Source: Actinomycetes bacterium (lineage in GTDB: Bacteria; Actinomycetota; CALGFH01). Taken from it: 7,225 nucleotides of DNA. Below the pieces are notes generated by a model that worked only from the letters and a program-made list of their open reading frames with translations, did no database searches and had not been told where the DNA came from. This document shows positions 1 through 5,876 of this stretch, piece after piece (within the stretch, counting starts at the first letter, position 1; each line of letters starts with the position of its first letter). Where the stretch lies: assembly GCA_030152105.1 (NCBI GenBank), contig JASLIH010000580.1, forward strand, positions 1 to 7,225, written 5' to 3'. A program made the translations under genes and the position numbers.

Positions 1-296
1 CCCCGCTCCTGGTTGAACACGCTGACCCCGGTGACGTCGGAGGGCAGCAGGTCGGGGGTGAACTGGATGCGGCGGACCGAGCAGTCGATGGACCGGGCCA
101 GGGCCTTGGCCAGCATCGTCTTGCCGACCCCGGGGACGTCCTCGATCAGGAGGTGTCCCTCGGCCAGCAGGGCCACCAGCGCGAGGCGGACCACCTCGGT
201 CTTGCCCTCGATGACCCGCTCGATGTTGGCCCGGATCTTGTCGTATGAGGCGGCGACGTCGTCCATGCCGCCCGTGTCGGGGCGCGTCGTGGCCAC
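1..296 (-). CDS. moxR: MoxR-family AAA+ ATPase, N-terminal part (runs off left edge)
   Basis: The leftward gene encodes the first 98 residues of a MoxR-type AAA+ ATPase, a family of ATP-driven chaperones that often act with VWA-domain or DUF58 proteins. The visible part has the family's opening helix ([16 protein letters not shown], about 25-40), the Walker A loop EDVPGVGKT (52-60) and the conserved stretch [15 protein letters not shown] (76-90). Walker B, sensor and arginine-finger regions lie outside the window. I chose the GTG at 296 because a strong Shine-Dalgarno, AAAGGAG on the minus strand, ends about 9 nt upstream. An in-frame ATG at 266 is the alternative and would remove 10 poorly conserved residues. 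The gene diverges from the tetR gene at 398. Family assignment is secure from sequence. The partner and substrate cannot be told because the downstream genes are not in view. Confidence 0.93.
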   Translation of the reverse strand, partial: MATTRPDTGGMDDVAASYDKIRANIERVIEGKTEVVRLALVALLAEGHLLIEDVPGVGKTMLAKALARSIDCSVRRIQFTPDLLPSDVTGVSVFNQER

Positions 297-307
297 CCGA
301 GCGGGCT

Positions 308-339
308 CCTTTCCTGGGGCGCTGAGCACATCGATTGTA
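308..339 (-). promoter_or_regulatory. Candidate promoter -10 and ribosome binding site of the moxR gene
   Basis: Reading leftward, a good -10 hexamer TACAAT occupies 339-334. The purine tract AGGAAAGGAG (317-308) follows as the Shine-Dalgarno for the GTG start at 296. A start site near 327 would give a leader of about 30 nt. I see no convincing -35 hexamer 16-19 nt upstream, so the promoter may be weak or activator-dependent. Confidence 0.5.
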
Positions 340-363
340 GGCGCGACGGATAAGGAAGAGGTG

Positions 364-398
364 AGAACGAGCCGATCCGGTTCTATATCCTCCATCCG
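364..398 (+). promoter_or_regulatory. Candidate tetR promoter with operator-like dyad; leaderless start
   Basis: A 21-bp imperfect dyad has arms AGAAC (364-368) and GTTCT (380-384). It abuts the -10-like TATATC (384-389). A start site about 7-9 nt after this hexamer would fall on or within two bases of the GTG at 398, which suggests a leaderless mRNA. Consistent with this, no Shine-Dalgarno precedes the GTG; the region is pyrimidine-rich (CCTCC) instead. TetR regulators commonly bind dyads in their own divergent intergenic region, so autoregulation and control of moxR are plausible but inferred. No good -35 is visible. Confidence 0.4.
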
Positions 399-970
399 TG
401 CCAACCGCCATCGACACCAGGGCCAGGCTGCTCGCCGCGGCCCGGCAGGCCTTCGCCGACCTCGGCTACGCCCGGGCCCGGGTCGAGGACATTGTCGCCA
501 GGGCCGGAGTCGGGCACGGCACCTTCTACGCCTACTTCAAGAACAAGCGGGCCGCCCTGGCCGCCCTCATTTCCGAGAACGCCGCCACCCTGGTCGACCT
601 GGCCGGCCAGCCCTGGCGTCCCGGCGACGTCCGGGCCAGCCTGGTCGAGGTGCTGCGCGGCCTCTCCGACCTGTACGACCGCGACGCCGACCTGATCGCC
701 CTCTGGACCGAGGCCTCGATCCAGGACCCGGAGCTGGGCCGGATCCTCGACGAGGTCCGCCGCCAGTTCGTGGCCCGCATCGCCCGCAACATCGAGCGGG
801 CCGCCAGCCTGGGCGTGACCCGGCCGGTCGACCCGCTGACGGCCGCCACCGCCCTGGCCGCCATGGCCGAGCAGACGATGTTCCTGCGGGCCGTCCGGGG
901 CGAGCCGCTGGACCGCGACCTCGCCGTCGAGACCCTGGCCGACCTCTGGCTCCACGCCCTCTACCGATAG
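398..970 (+). CDS. TetR/AcrR-family transcriptional regulator
   Basis: This is a 190-residue one-component repressor-type regulator of normal TetR length. Residues 8-54 form the TetR N-terminal helix-turn-helix: [16 protein letters not shown], then the EDIVARAGV helix and the signature [12 protein letters not shown] (40-50 core), which contains the recognition helix. The remaining all-helical region (about 60-190) is the ligand-binding and dimerisation domain. It is not distinctive enough for me to name a ligand. The GTG at 398 is the only start that leaves the DNA-binding domain intact, since the next methionine is deep in the C-terminal domain. There is no Shine-Dalgarno, so translation is probably leaderless. 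It diverges from moxR and is followed after 45 bp by the macro-domain gene, which it may share a transcript with. Its likely target is the dyad at 364-384. Confidence 0.93.
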   Translation: MPTAIDTRARLLAAARQAFADLGYARARVEDIVARAGVGHGTFYAYFKNKRAALAALISENAATLVDLAGQPWRPGDVRASLVEVLRGLSDLYDRDADLIALWTEASIQDPELGRILDEVRRQFVARIARNIERAASLGVTRPVDPLTAATALAAMAEQTMFLRAVRGEPLDRDLAVETLADLWLHALYR

Positions 971-1015
971 CTGACCGCCGGCCGGGGTACGGTGGGGCGA
1001 GCAACCGGAGGGAAC

Positions 1016-1582
1016 ATGGACGAGCGTCGCAAGGTGGCCAGCTGCGGGCCCACCGACGTCTGGGTCTGGCAGGGCGACATCACGGCCGCGGGCACCGAGG
1101 GGATCGTCAACGCGGCCAACAACGAGGGCTGGCTCGGCTCCGGGGTCGCCGGGGCCATCCGGCGGGCCGCCGGCGCCGAGGTCGAGGCCGAGGCGGTCGC
1201 CCAGGCCCCCTGGCCGGTCGGGGACGCGGTCCGGACCGGCCCGGGCCGGCTCGCCGGGCGAGGGGTCAAGGCCATCCTGCACGCCGCCGCCATGGCCCCG
1301 GGCCGCCCGGCCAGCGCCGAGGCCGTCGGCAGCGCCACCGCGGCCGCGCTGCGCCTGGCCGCCGCCGAGGGGCTGGCCAGCGTGGCCCTGCCCGCCCTTG
1401 GCACCGGGGTCGGCGGGGTTCCGCTGGAGGCGGCCGCCGCGGCCATGGGCGCGGCCGTGCGCGAGCACGCCGCCGGGCCCGGCCCGGTCACCACCGTCGT
1501 GTTCGCCCTCTTCGACCAGACGGCCGTTGAGCGGTTCGGGGGGGCCCTCGAGCGGGAGCTGGGAGGTGGCCATGGACCCTGA
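1016..1582 (+). CDS. Macro-domain protein (ADP-ribose / O-acetyl-ADP-ribose type)
   Basis: The 188-residue product is essentially a single macro domain. Family members bind ADP-ribose and related metabolites, and some remove ADP-ribose or acetyl-ADP-ribose groups. Visible family motifs, in order, are GDIT (20-23), NAAN (32-35), the glycine loop GSGVAGAIRRAAG (41-53) and the phosphate loop LPALGTGVGG (125-134). The second Asn of NAAN (N35) matches the residue important for catalysis in active MacroD-like proteins. The ATG at 1016 follows GGAGG (1007-1011), a short but usable spacing. An in-frame GTG at 992 lacks that support. The gene overlaps the kinase start by 11 bp, so coupled expression is likely. 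Its exact substrate, and whether it is a hydrolase or only a binder, cannot be read from the sequence. Confidence 0.9.
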   Translation: MDERRKVASCGPTDVWVWQGDITAAGTEGIVNAANNEGWLGSGVAGAIRRAAGAEVEAEAVAQAPWPVGDAVRTGPGRLAGRGVKAILHAAAMAPGRPASAEAVGSATAAALRLAAAEGLASVALPALGTGVGGVPLEAAAAAMGAAVREHAAGPGPVTTVVFALFDQTAVERFGGALERELGGGHGP

Positions 1583-3155
1583 GCTGGACCCCATGGCCGC
1601 GGGCGGGCTGCTGGAGCGGATCGTCACCTGGGCCGGCCAGGAGGTCGGCACCGGCAACGGCTACATCTGCCTGATCGAGCCGGACACCGGCGAGATGGTC
1701 CTGCGGCTGGGCACCGGGGCCTATGCCGGCCTGGTCGGGCTGCGGATGCTCAAGGGCGAGGGCCTGTCCGGGCGGGTCTGGGAGACCGGCGCCCCGGTGG
1801 CCATCCCCGACTACAGCCGCTGGGAGGGGCGGGTGCCCCAGGTCGCCAGCGACGCCTTCCGGGCCGTCCTCGGGGTCCCGCTGGTGTCGGGCGGGACGGT
1901 CTACGGCGTGATCGGTCTTGCCTTCTCCGAGCTCGGCCGGACCTTCACCGACGACGAGGTCACCCAGGTCAGCCGCTTCGCCGAGGTGGTCTCGATCGCG
2001 CTCGACAACGCCCGCCTGTACGCCGCCGCCCAGCAGGAGCTGGTCGAGCGGCAGAAGGCCGAGGGCCGCTTCCGGACCCTTGTCGAGGAGATCCCGGCCA
2101 TCGTCTACAGCGAGGAGTTCGAGGTCGGCGGCGCCCGCCAGTACATCAACCGCCAGGTCGAGGAGCTGTTCGGCTTCACCGCCGAGGAGGCCAGCCGGGC
2201 CAACTTCTGGAAGTCGGCCGTCCACCCCGACGACCTGGAGGCGGTCCTGGCCGAGGAGGCCCGCTGCGAGCGGACCGGCGAGCCGTTCCGGATGGAGTAC
2301 CGCTTCTTCACCAAGTCGGGCGAGGTCAAGTGGGTCCGGGACCAGTGCGTGCTGGTCCACGACGCGGCCGGTACGCCGCTGTTCTGGCAGGGCGTGAGCG
2401 TCGACATCACCGACACCAAGCGGGCCCTTGAGCACGAGCGCGAGGTGACCCGGCGGCTGCGGGCCCTGGACCAGATGAAGAACACCTTCCTGGACGCGGT
2501 CTCCCACGAGCTGCGCACGCCCCTGGCCGCGATCGTCGGCATCGGCCTGACCCTGGAGCACAAGGCCGACATCCTGGCCGATGCCGACCGCAGCGACCTC
2601 TACACCCGGCTGGTGGCCAACGCCCGCAAGCTCGACCGGCTGCTCAACGACCTGCTCGACCTGGACCGGCTGACCCATGGGATCGTCGCCCCCAAGCGCC
2701 GCCCGACCGACGTGGCCGCCCTGGCCGGCCGGATCGCCGACGACTGGGGCCTGCTCAACGGCCGCCGGCCCCAGGTCGTGGCCCAGCCACTGATCGTTTC
2801 CCTTGACCCGGGCAAGGTCGAGCGGATCATCGAGAACCTGCTGGCCAACGCGGCCAGGCACACCCCGCCGGACACCCCGGTGTGGGTGCGGGTCGAGCAG
2901 CCGCCGGGCGGCGACGGAGTCCTGCTGGCGGTCGAGGACGCCGGGGCCGGGGTCCCGGCCGAGTTGCGCGACAGCGTGTTCGAGCCGTTCCGCCAGGGCC
3001 CGGACACGCCGGCCCACGCGCCCGGGGTCGGGATCGGGCTGACCCTGGTCGCCCGGTTCGCCGAGCTCCACGGGGGGCGGGCCTGGGTGGAGGAGCGGGC
3101 CGGGGGCGGCTCCTCGTTCCGGGTCCTGATCCCCGACGCACCCCAGGAAGGCTGA
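1572..3155 (+). CDS. Soluble GAF-PAS sensor histidine kinase
   Basis: This 527-residue protein is a complete two-component sensor kinase without transmembrane segments or a signal peptide, so it should sense a cytoplasmic signal. Domains in order are GAF (about 10-155), a short helical linker, a PAS_3-like PAS/PAC (about 166-283, with HPDD and WQGVSVDITDTK), HisKA (about 300-370) with phospho-acceptor His312 in SHELRTP, and HATPase_c (about 410-525). The ATPase domain shows the N box N422/N426, the G1 box DAGAG (456-460) and the G2 box GVGIGL (485-490). All catalytic elements look intact. The ATG at 1572 is preceded by GGGAGGTGG (1561-1569) and lies inside the end of the macro-domain gene. 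No response regulator is adjacent in the window, so it appears orphan or its partner is elsewhere. I see no haem- or flavin-specific motif, so the ligand is unknown. Confidence 0.94.
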   Translation: MDPELDPMAAGGLLERIVTWAGQEVGTGNGYICLIEPDTGEMVLRLGTGAYAGLVGLRMLKGEGLSGRVWETGAPVAIPDYSRWEGRVPQVASDAFRAVLGVPLVSGGTVYGVIGLAFSELGRTFTDDEVTQVSRFAEVVSIALDNARLYAAAQQELVERQKAEGRFRTLVEEIPAIVYSEEFEVGGARQYINRQVEELFGFTAEEASRANFWKSAVHPDDLEAVLAEEARCERTGEPFRMEYRFFTKSGEVKWVRDQCVLVHDAAGTPLFWQGVSVDITDTKRALEHEREVTRRLRALDQMKNTFLDAVSHELRTPLAAIVGIGLTLEHKADILADADRSDLYTRLVANARKLDRLLNDLLDLDRLTHGIVAPKRRPTDVAALAGRIADDWGLLNGRRPQVVAQPLIVSLDPGKVERIIENLLANAARHTPPDTPVWVRVEQPPGGDGVLLAVEDAGAGVPAELRDSVFEPFRQGPDTPAHAPGVGIGLTLVARFAELHGGRAWVEERAGGGSSFRVLIPDAPQEG

Positions 3156-3168
3156 GCACCTCCACCGT

Positions 3169-3205
3169 TATACTGCGAGCGGCCCCACGCATCGCCACGG
3201 GAGGG
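3169..3205 (+). promoter_or_regulatory. Candidate promoter -10 and RBS of the HNH gene
   Basis: TATACT at 3169-3174 is a strong -10 match in otherwise GC-rich DNA, placed in the 51-bp gap after the kinase gene. Transcription would start near 3181 and give a leader of roughly 25 nt. The purine tract GGGAGGG (3199-3205) is the Shine-Dalgarno. A -35 is not evident at 17-18 nt spacing. This suggests the HNH and phosphoesterase genes form a transcription unit separate from the kinase operon. Confidence 0.45.
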
Positions 3206-3206
3206 C

Positions 3207-3722
3207 ATGGTGGAGCGAGCGCTCGTCCTCAACGCGTCGTACCAGCCGATCTCTGTCGTGCCGGTGCGGCGGGCGGTGGTGCTGGTGCTCAAGGAGAAGG
3301 CCGACGTGCTGGTGCCCGGCAGCGGCCTGGTCCGCGGGGCCACCCTGGCGGTCCAGGCCCCCAGCGTCATCCGGCTCCGGTACTTTGTGAAGGTACCGTT
3401 CCGAGCCCGGGCCGGGCTCTCCCGTCGAGCGGTGTTCGTACGCGATGACCACACCTGCCAGTACTGCGGCGAGCGAGCCGAGAACGTCGACCACGTGGTG
3501 CCCCGCTCCCGTGGCGGTCTTCACGTCTGGGAGAACGTGGTCGCCGCCTGCCGGCGCTGCAACAGCCAGAAGGAGGACCGCCTCCCGCACGAGGCGGGCT
3601 TCCGTCTACGGCGCGAGCCACGGGCGCCCAAGGAGACGCTGTGGATCGTGATCGCCGTCGGCCGCATCGAACCTGGCTGGGCGCCGTTCCTGGGCCTGGA
3701 GGCCGACGCCGTCCCCGCCTGA
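3207..3722 (+). CDS. HNH endonuclease family protein
   Basis: The product is 171 residues with an HNH nuclease fold in its middle. Visible elements are the zinc ligands CQYC (84-87) and CRRC (115-118), the catalytic His in VDHVVPRSRGG (DH at 95-96), N110 in WENVV, and N119 following the second CxxC. The N-terminal part (1-75, starting MVERALVLNASYQPISV) is typical of a widespread small actinobacterial HNH family of unknown physiological role. No restriction-modification or phage genes are nearby, so a housekeeping DNA-processing role is as likely as defence. The start reads ATG-GTG. The ATG at 3207 is only 2 nt from the GGAGG core, while the GTG at 3210 has the better spacing; they differ by one residue. 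The 3' end overlaps the probable start of the phosphoesterase gene by 82 bp. Confidence 0.9.
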   Translation: MVERALVLNASYQPISVVPVRRAVVLVLKEKADVLVPGSGLVRGATLAVQAPSVIRLRYFVKVPFRARAGLSRRAVFVRDDHTCQYCGERAENVDHVVPRSRGGLHVWENVVAACRRCNSQKEDRLPHEAGFRLRREPRAPKETLWIVIAVGRIEPGWAPFLGLEADAVPA

Positions 3723-5242
3723 GCCTTCCCAGCCGCGCCTCCCTGACCGCTCTGGCCACCCGGGTCGCCCCGTGGGCCCTGCCCCTGCTCGCCGGGGCGC
3801 TGGGGGCGCTGCTGGCCGTGACCTTCCTGGCCGACCAGGAGGTCACCGTCGGCCCGGCCCGGGTGCGCCTCGAGGCCGGGGTTGCCCTGGTCGGGTCCAG
3901 CCGGCTGGCCGCGCCGCCGTTCGGGTCGGTCTCGGCCCGGACTCACCAGGGCCCGCTGGCCTTCCGGGCCACCGTCGACGACGTCGACGTCAAGCGCCTG
4001 GGGCGGCTGCTGGAGGGCAGCCCCGGCCCCTCGGGGCCCGGCGGCCCCCAGTTCGCCGAGCTGGAGGCGACCCTCGGCCCCCTCGAGGACCAGGCCCGCC
4101 GGGCCGCCACCGTCTTCGTGCTCCGGATCGCCCTCCTCGGCCTGGCCGGCGGGCTGGCCGCGGTGGTGGTGTTCCCGCGGCGGACCCGCCGCCAGCTGCT
4201 GCGCTGTGGCCTCGGCGGCCTGACCGCCACTGTCCTGCTCCTGGGGCCGGCCCTGGCCACCTACGACGTGACCGCCTTCCGCGAGCCCCGCTACGAGGGC
4301 GCCCTCGAGTACGCCCCGGCCCTGATCGGCGACGTCCGCACCGGCCTCGACCGCCTTCGGACCCTGCGGGCGGAGATGGTCCGCATCGGCCGCAACCTCG
4401 ACCGCGCCTATGCCGCCCTGGCCACCCCGGTCGGCGAGATCGACGGCAACGGCACCGTGCGGGTGCTCCACATCTCCGACATCCACCTCAACCCGGCCGG
4501 GTTCGACCTGGCCGAACGGCTGGCCGACCAGTTCGACGTGGCCGCGGTGGTCGACACCGGCGACATGGGCACCTGGGGGCTGCCAAGGGAGCCGCAGGTG
4601 GCGGCCAACATCGGCCGCTTCGAGGTGCCGTACCTGTTCGTCAAGGGCAACCACGACGACGCCGACATGGTCAAGGCCGTTGCCGCCAACGACAACGCCC
4701 GGGTCCTGGACAGTGGCGGCACCGAGGTCGCCGGGATCCGCTTCTACGGGGTCGCCGACCCGACCTTCACCCCGGGCAAGGGCAGCCAGGTGGAGGAGTT
4801 CGAGGACCTCAAGGTGGCCCGGAGCGTCGGCGTGGCCGACGCCATCGACCGCCAGGCCCTGCGGCCGGACGTGCTCCTGGTCCACGACGGCCGGCTGGCC
4901 GCCTACGCCCGCGGCCACGTGGCCACCGTCCTGGACGGCCACCTCCACCGCTTCGGCACGGAGGTCGTCAACGGCACCAGGACCCTCCAGACCGGCACCG
5001 CCGGCGCCGGCGGGCCCGACAACTTCCGGGCCGAGGACCCGCCCCCGGCCGACGCCCAGGTCATCTACTTCGACCCCCAGACCCGCCGCCCGGTGGCCGT
5101 CGACCGCATCAGCGTCCGCCTCCCCGGCTCCTCCTTCTCGGTCGAGCGCATCCTGCTCCCCGAGGGCGCCACCCCCTTCGCCCCCGCCCCGATCGAGGTC
5201 CCCCCGGACCTGCTCCCGGCCCCCGGCGCCCAGGGCGGATAG
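3641..5242 (+). CDS. Membrane-anchored metallophosphoesterase (calcineurin-like)
   Basis: The 533-residue protein joins a membrane region to a calcineurin-like metallophosphoesterase domain. After an Arg-rich N-terminus, transmembrane segments are predicted at about 44-64, 156-178 and 189-207. The loop PRRTRRQLLR between the last two is strongly positive, so by the positive-inside rule the N-terminus is cytoplasmic and the catalytic domain (about 272-500) faces outside. Metal-binding motifs are complete: D280-x-H282 (SDIHL), GD at 307-308, GNHD at 336-339, H415 and GHLH at 433-436. Family enzymes hydrolyse phosphoesters using two metal ions; the substrate here is unknown. The GTG at 3641 has AAGGAG (3630-3635) 5 nt upstream. 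It is the only ATG, GTG or TTG start that keeps the first membrane segment, but it implies an 82-bp overlap with the HNH gene. A CTG at 3719 overlapping the HNH stop is possible but has no well-placed Shine-Dalgarno. Function is confident; the start is less so. Confidence 0.87.
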   Translation: MDRDRRRPHRTWLGAVPGPGGRRRPRLSLPSRASLTALATRVAPWALPLLAGALGALLAVTFLADQEVTVGPARVRLEAGVALVGSSRLAAPPFGSVSARTHQGPLAFRATVDDVDVKRLGRLLEGSPGPSGPGGPQFAELEATLGPLEDQARRAATVFVLRIALLGLAGGLAAVVVFPRRTRRQLLRCGLGGLTATVLLLGPALATYDVTAFREPRYEGALEYAPALIGDVRTGLDRLRTLRAEMVRIGRNLDRAYAALATPVGEIDGNGTVRVLHISDIHLNPAGFDLAERLADQFDVAAVVDTGDMGTWGLPREPQVAANIGRFEVPYLFVKGNHDDADMVKAVAANDNARVLDSGGTEVAGIRFYGVADPTFTPGKGSQVEEFEDLKVARSVGVADAIDRQALRPDVLLVHDGRLAAYARGHVATVLDGHLHRFGTEVVNGTRTLQTGTAGAGGPDNFRAEDPPPADAQVIYFDPQTRRPVAVDRISVRLPGSSFSVERILLPEGATPFAPAPIEVPPDLLPAPGAQGG

Positions 5243-5261
5243 CCCTCTCCCCATCGCTCCA

Positions 5262-5275
5262 GTGGAGTGAAGTGG
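5262..5275 (+). promoter_or_regulatory. Upstream pair of MraZ-type GTGG repeats
   Basis: GTGG occurs at 5262-5265 and again at 5272-5275, exactly 10 bp apart. The 14-bp unit GTGGAGTGAAGTGG differs by one base from the unit at 5385-5398 in the mraZ promoter. It may be an auxiliary MraZ site, about 120 bp upstream of the main one and just after the phosphoesterase stop codon. The left repeat also sits in a small dyad, CTCCA-G-TGGAG (5257-5267). No promoter hexamers are recognisable around it. Confidence 0.5.
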
Positions 5276-5277
5276 AG

Positions 5278-5330
5278 GATCAACAGTTCTTCCGCTCTGC
5301 GGCTATTTCTGACTGCTGATCCCTATTTTC
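5278..5330 (+). terminator. Nested stem-loop, candidate terminator after the phosphoesterase gene
   Basis: Arms GATCAACAGT (5278-5287) and ACTGCTGATC (5312-5321) pair at 9 of 10 positions. Read on the minus strand, the one mismatch becomes a G-U pair. Inside is a perfect small hairpin, CCGC-TCT-GCGG (5292-5302). The outer stem is followed on the plus strand by CCTATTTTC, a short T run. This could end transcription of the phosphoesterase gene before the dcw operon, but the T run is short and the outer loop is large, so an RNA regulatory or DNA-binding role is not excluded. Confidence 0.4.
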
Positions 5331-5357
5331 CCTGCTCAAACGGCCTCTCTCTGTGGC

Positions 5358-5367
5358 TGCATATGCA
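5358..5367. repeat. Perfect 10-bp palindrome TGCATATGCA abutting the mraZ -35
   Basis: TGCATATGCA is fully self-complementary and ends one base before the TTGACG hexamer. It is strikingly AT-rich for this DNA. It could be an operator for an additional regulator of the cell-division operon, or simply a flexible upstream element. I do not recognise a matching regulator. Confidence 0.4.
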
Positions 5368-5396
5368 TTGACGGTGGGTACCCGGTGGAGTAAAGT
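5368..5396 (+). promoter_or_regulatory. mraZ/dcw operon promoter
   Basis: TTGACG (5368-5373) and TAAAGT (5391-5396) are separated by exactly 17 bp, a good fit to a housekeeping sigma factor promoter. The predicted start site near 5403 gives a leader of about 30 nt before the mraZ start. The -10 hexamer lies between and overlaps the MraZ-type GTGG repeats, as expected for autorepression. Confidence 0.7.
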
Positions 5397-5408
5397 GGCG
5401 CCAAGTGG
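5385..5408 (+). promoter_or_regulatory. MraZ operator: three GTGG repeats at 10-bp spacing
   Basis: GTGG occurs at 5385-5388, 5395-5398 and 5405-5408, giving three direct repeats one helical turn apart. MraZ proteins are known to bind tandem TGGG/GTGG-type repeats at this spacing in front of their own gene. The array covers the -10 and the predicted transcription start, so MraZ binding should block initiation of mraZ-rsmH-ftsL. Confidence 0.75.
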
Positions 5409-5432
5409 AGGGAACAGGGGAGGGGAGCGGCG

Positions 5433-5876
5433 CTGTTCATCGGCACCTACGACCACTCCCTGGATCCAAAGGGCCGGGTGATCCTCCCGCGCAAATTCCG
5501 GGACGAGCTGGGGCAGGACATGGTGATCACCAAAGGCGTCGGCAAGGAGCGGTGTCTCTATGTGTTCCCGCAGGCCGAGTTCGAGGCCTTCGCGGCCAAG
5601 CTCCACAGCCAGCCCCTGACCGCCCGCCCGACCCGGGACTTCGCCCGCATGTTCGTGGCCGGGGCCAGCTCCGAGAGCGCCGACTCCCAGGGCCGGGTGG
5701 TCATCCCCCAGGCCCTGCGCGAGTACGCCGGCCTGGCCAAGGACGTGGTCCTTCTCGGCCAGATCCGCCGGGTCGAGATCTGGGACAAGACGGAGTGGGA
5801 GCAGTACCGGACGGTCGCCGAGGCCGCGTACGCCGACGAGACCAACGCCGCCCACCTCGCCGAGCTGGGGATCTGA
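5433..5876 (+). CDS. mraZ: Transcriptional regulator MraZ, CTG start
   Basis: This is the 147-residue MraZ regulator, a ring-forming DNA-binding protein with two SpoVT/AbrB-type halves that controls the dcw cluster. The two halves are marked by LDPKGRVILP (10-19) and ADSQGRVVIP (83-92). The full family N-terminus, xFIGTYDHSLDPKGR, is encoded only if translation starts at CTG (5433-5435). The frame upstream has no ATG, GTG or TTG before a TAA at 5391. The first conventional start, GTG 5478, would delete 15 residues including the DPKGR signature. A strong Shine-Dalgarno tract, GGGGAGGGGAG (5417-5427), sits 5 nt before the CTG, which supports it. It is first in the operon, and its stop overlaps the rsmH ATG by one base. 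The GTGG repeats at 5385-5408 are its expected autoregulatory site. Confidence 0.9.
   Translation: MFIGTYDHSLDPKGRVILPRKFRDELGQDMVITKGVGKERCLYVFPQAEFEAFAAKLHSQPLTARPTRDFARMFVAGASSESADSQGRVVIPQALREYAGLAKDVVLLGQIRRVEIWDKTEWEQYRTVAEAAYADETNAAHLAELGI

Noticed and set aside
978..985. CCGGCCGG palindrome between tetR and the macro gene as an operator or terminator
   Set aside because: It is a short all-GC palindrome expected by chance at this composition, with no T run and no promoter hexamers nearby.
13..1530. Long plus-strand open frame of 505 codons spanning the moxR, tetR and macro-domain region
   Set aside because: The translation is low-complexity Arg/Pro/Gly and crosses the real genes in another frame. 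It is a GC-bias shadow.
383..1657. 424-codon minus-strand open frame opposite tetR and the macro gene
   Set aside because: It has no recognisable domain and a Gly/Asp/Pro-rich composition typical of antisense frames in high-GC DNA. The plus-strand genes are clearly real.
1488..3071. 527-codon minus-strand open frame opposite the histidine kinase
   Set aside because: It mirrors the kinase codons and shows no domain signature. The kinase motifs are complete on the plus strand.
3207..3722. HNH gene as part of a restriction, defence or homing element
   Set aside because: No methyltransferase, phage, intron or repeat signature is nearby. The protein resembles a stand-alone actinobacterial HNH family.
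3521..5254. 577-codon minus-strand open frame opposite the phosphoesterase
   Set aside because: It has the antisense composition and no motif. The plus strand carries all metallophosphoesterase motifs.
5478..5876. mraZ starting at GTG 5478
   Set aside because: This would remove the conserved FIGTYDHSLDPKGR region and lacks a Shine-Dalgarno. CTG 5433 with a strong Shine-Dalgarno fits better.
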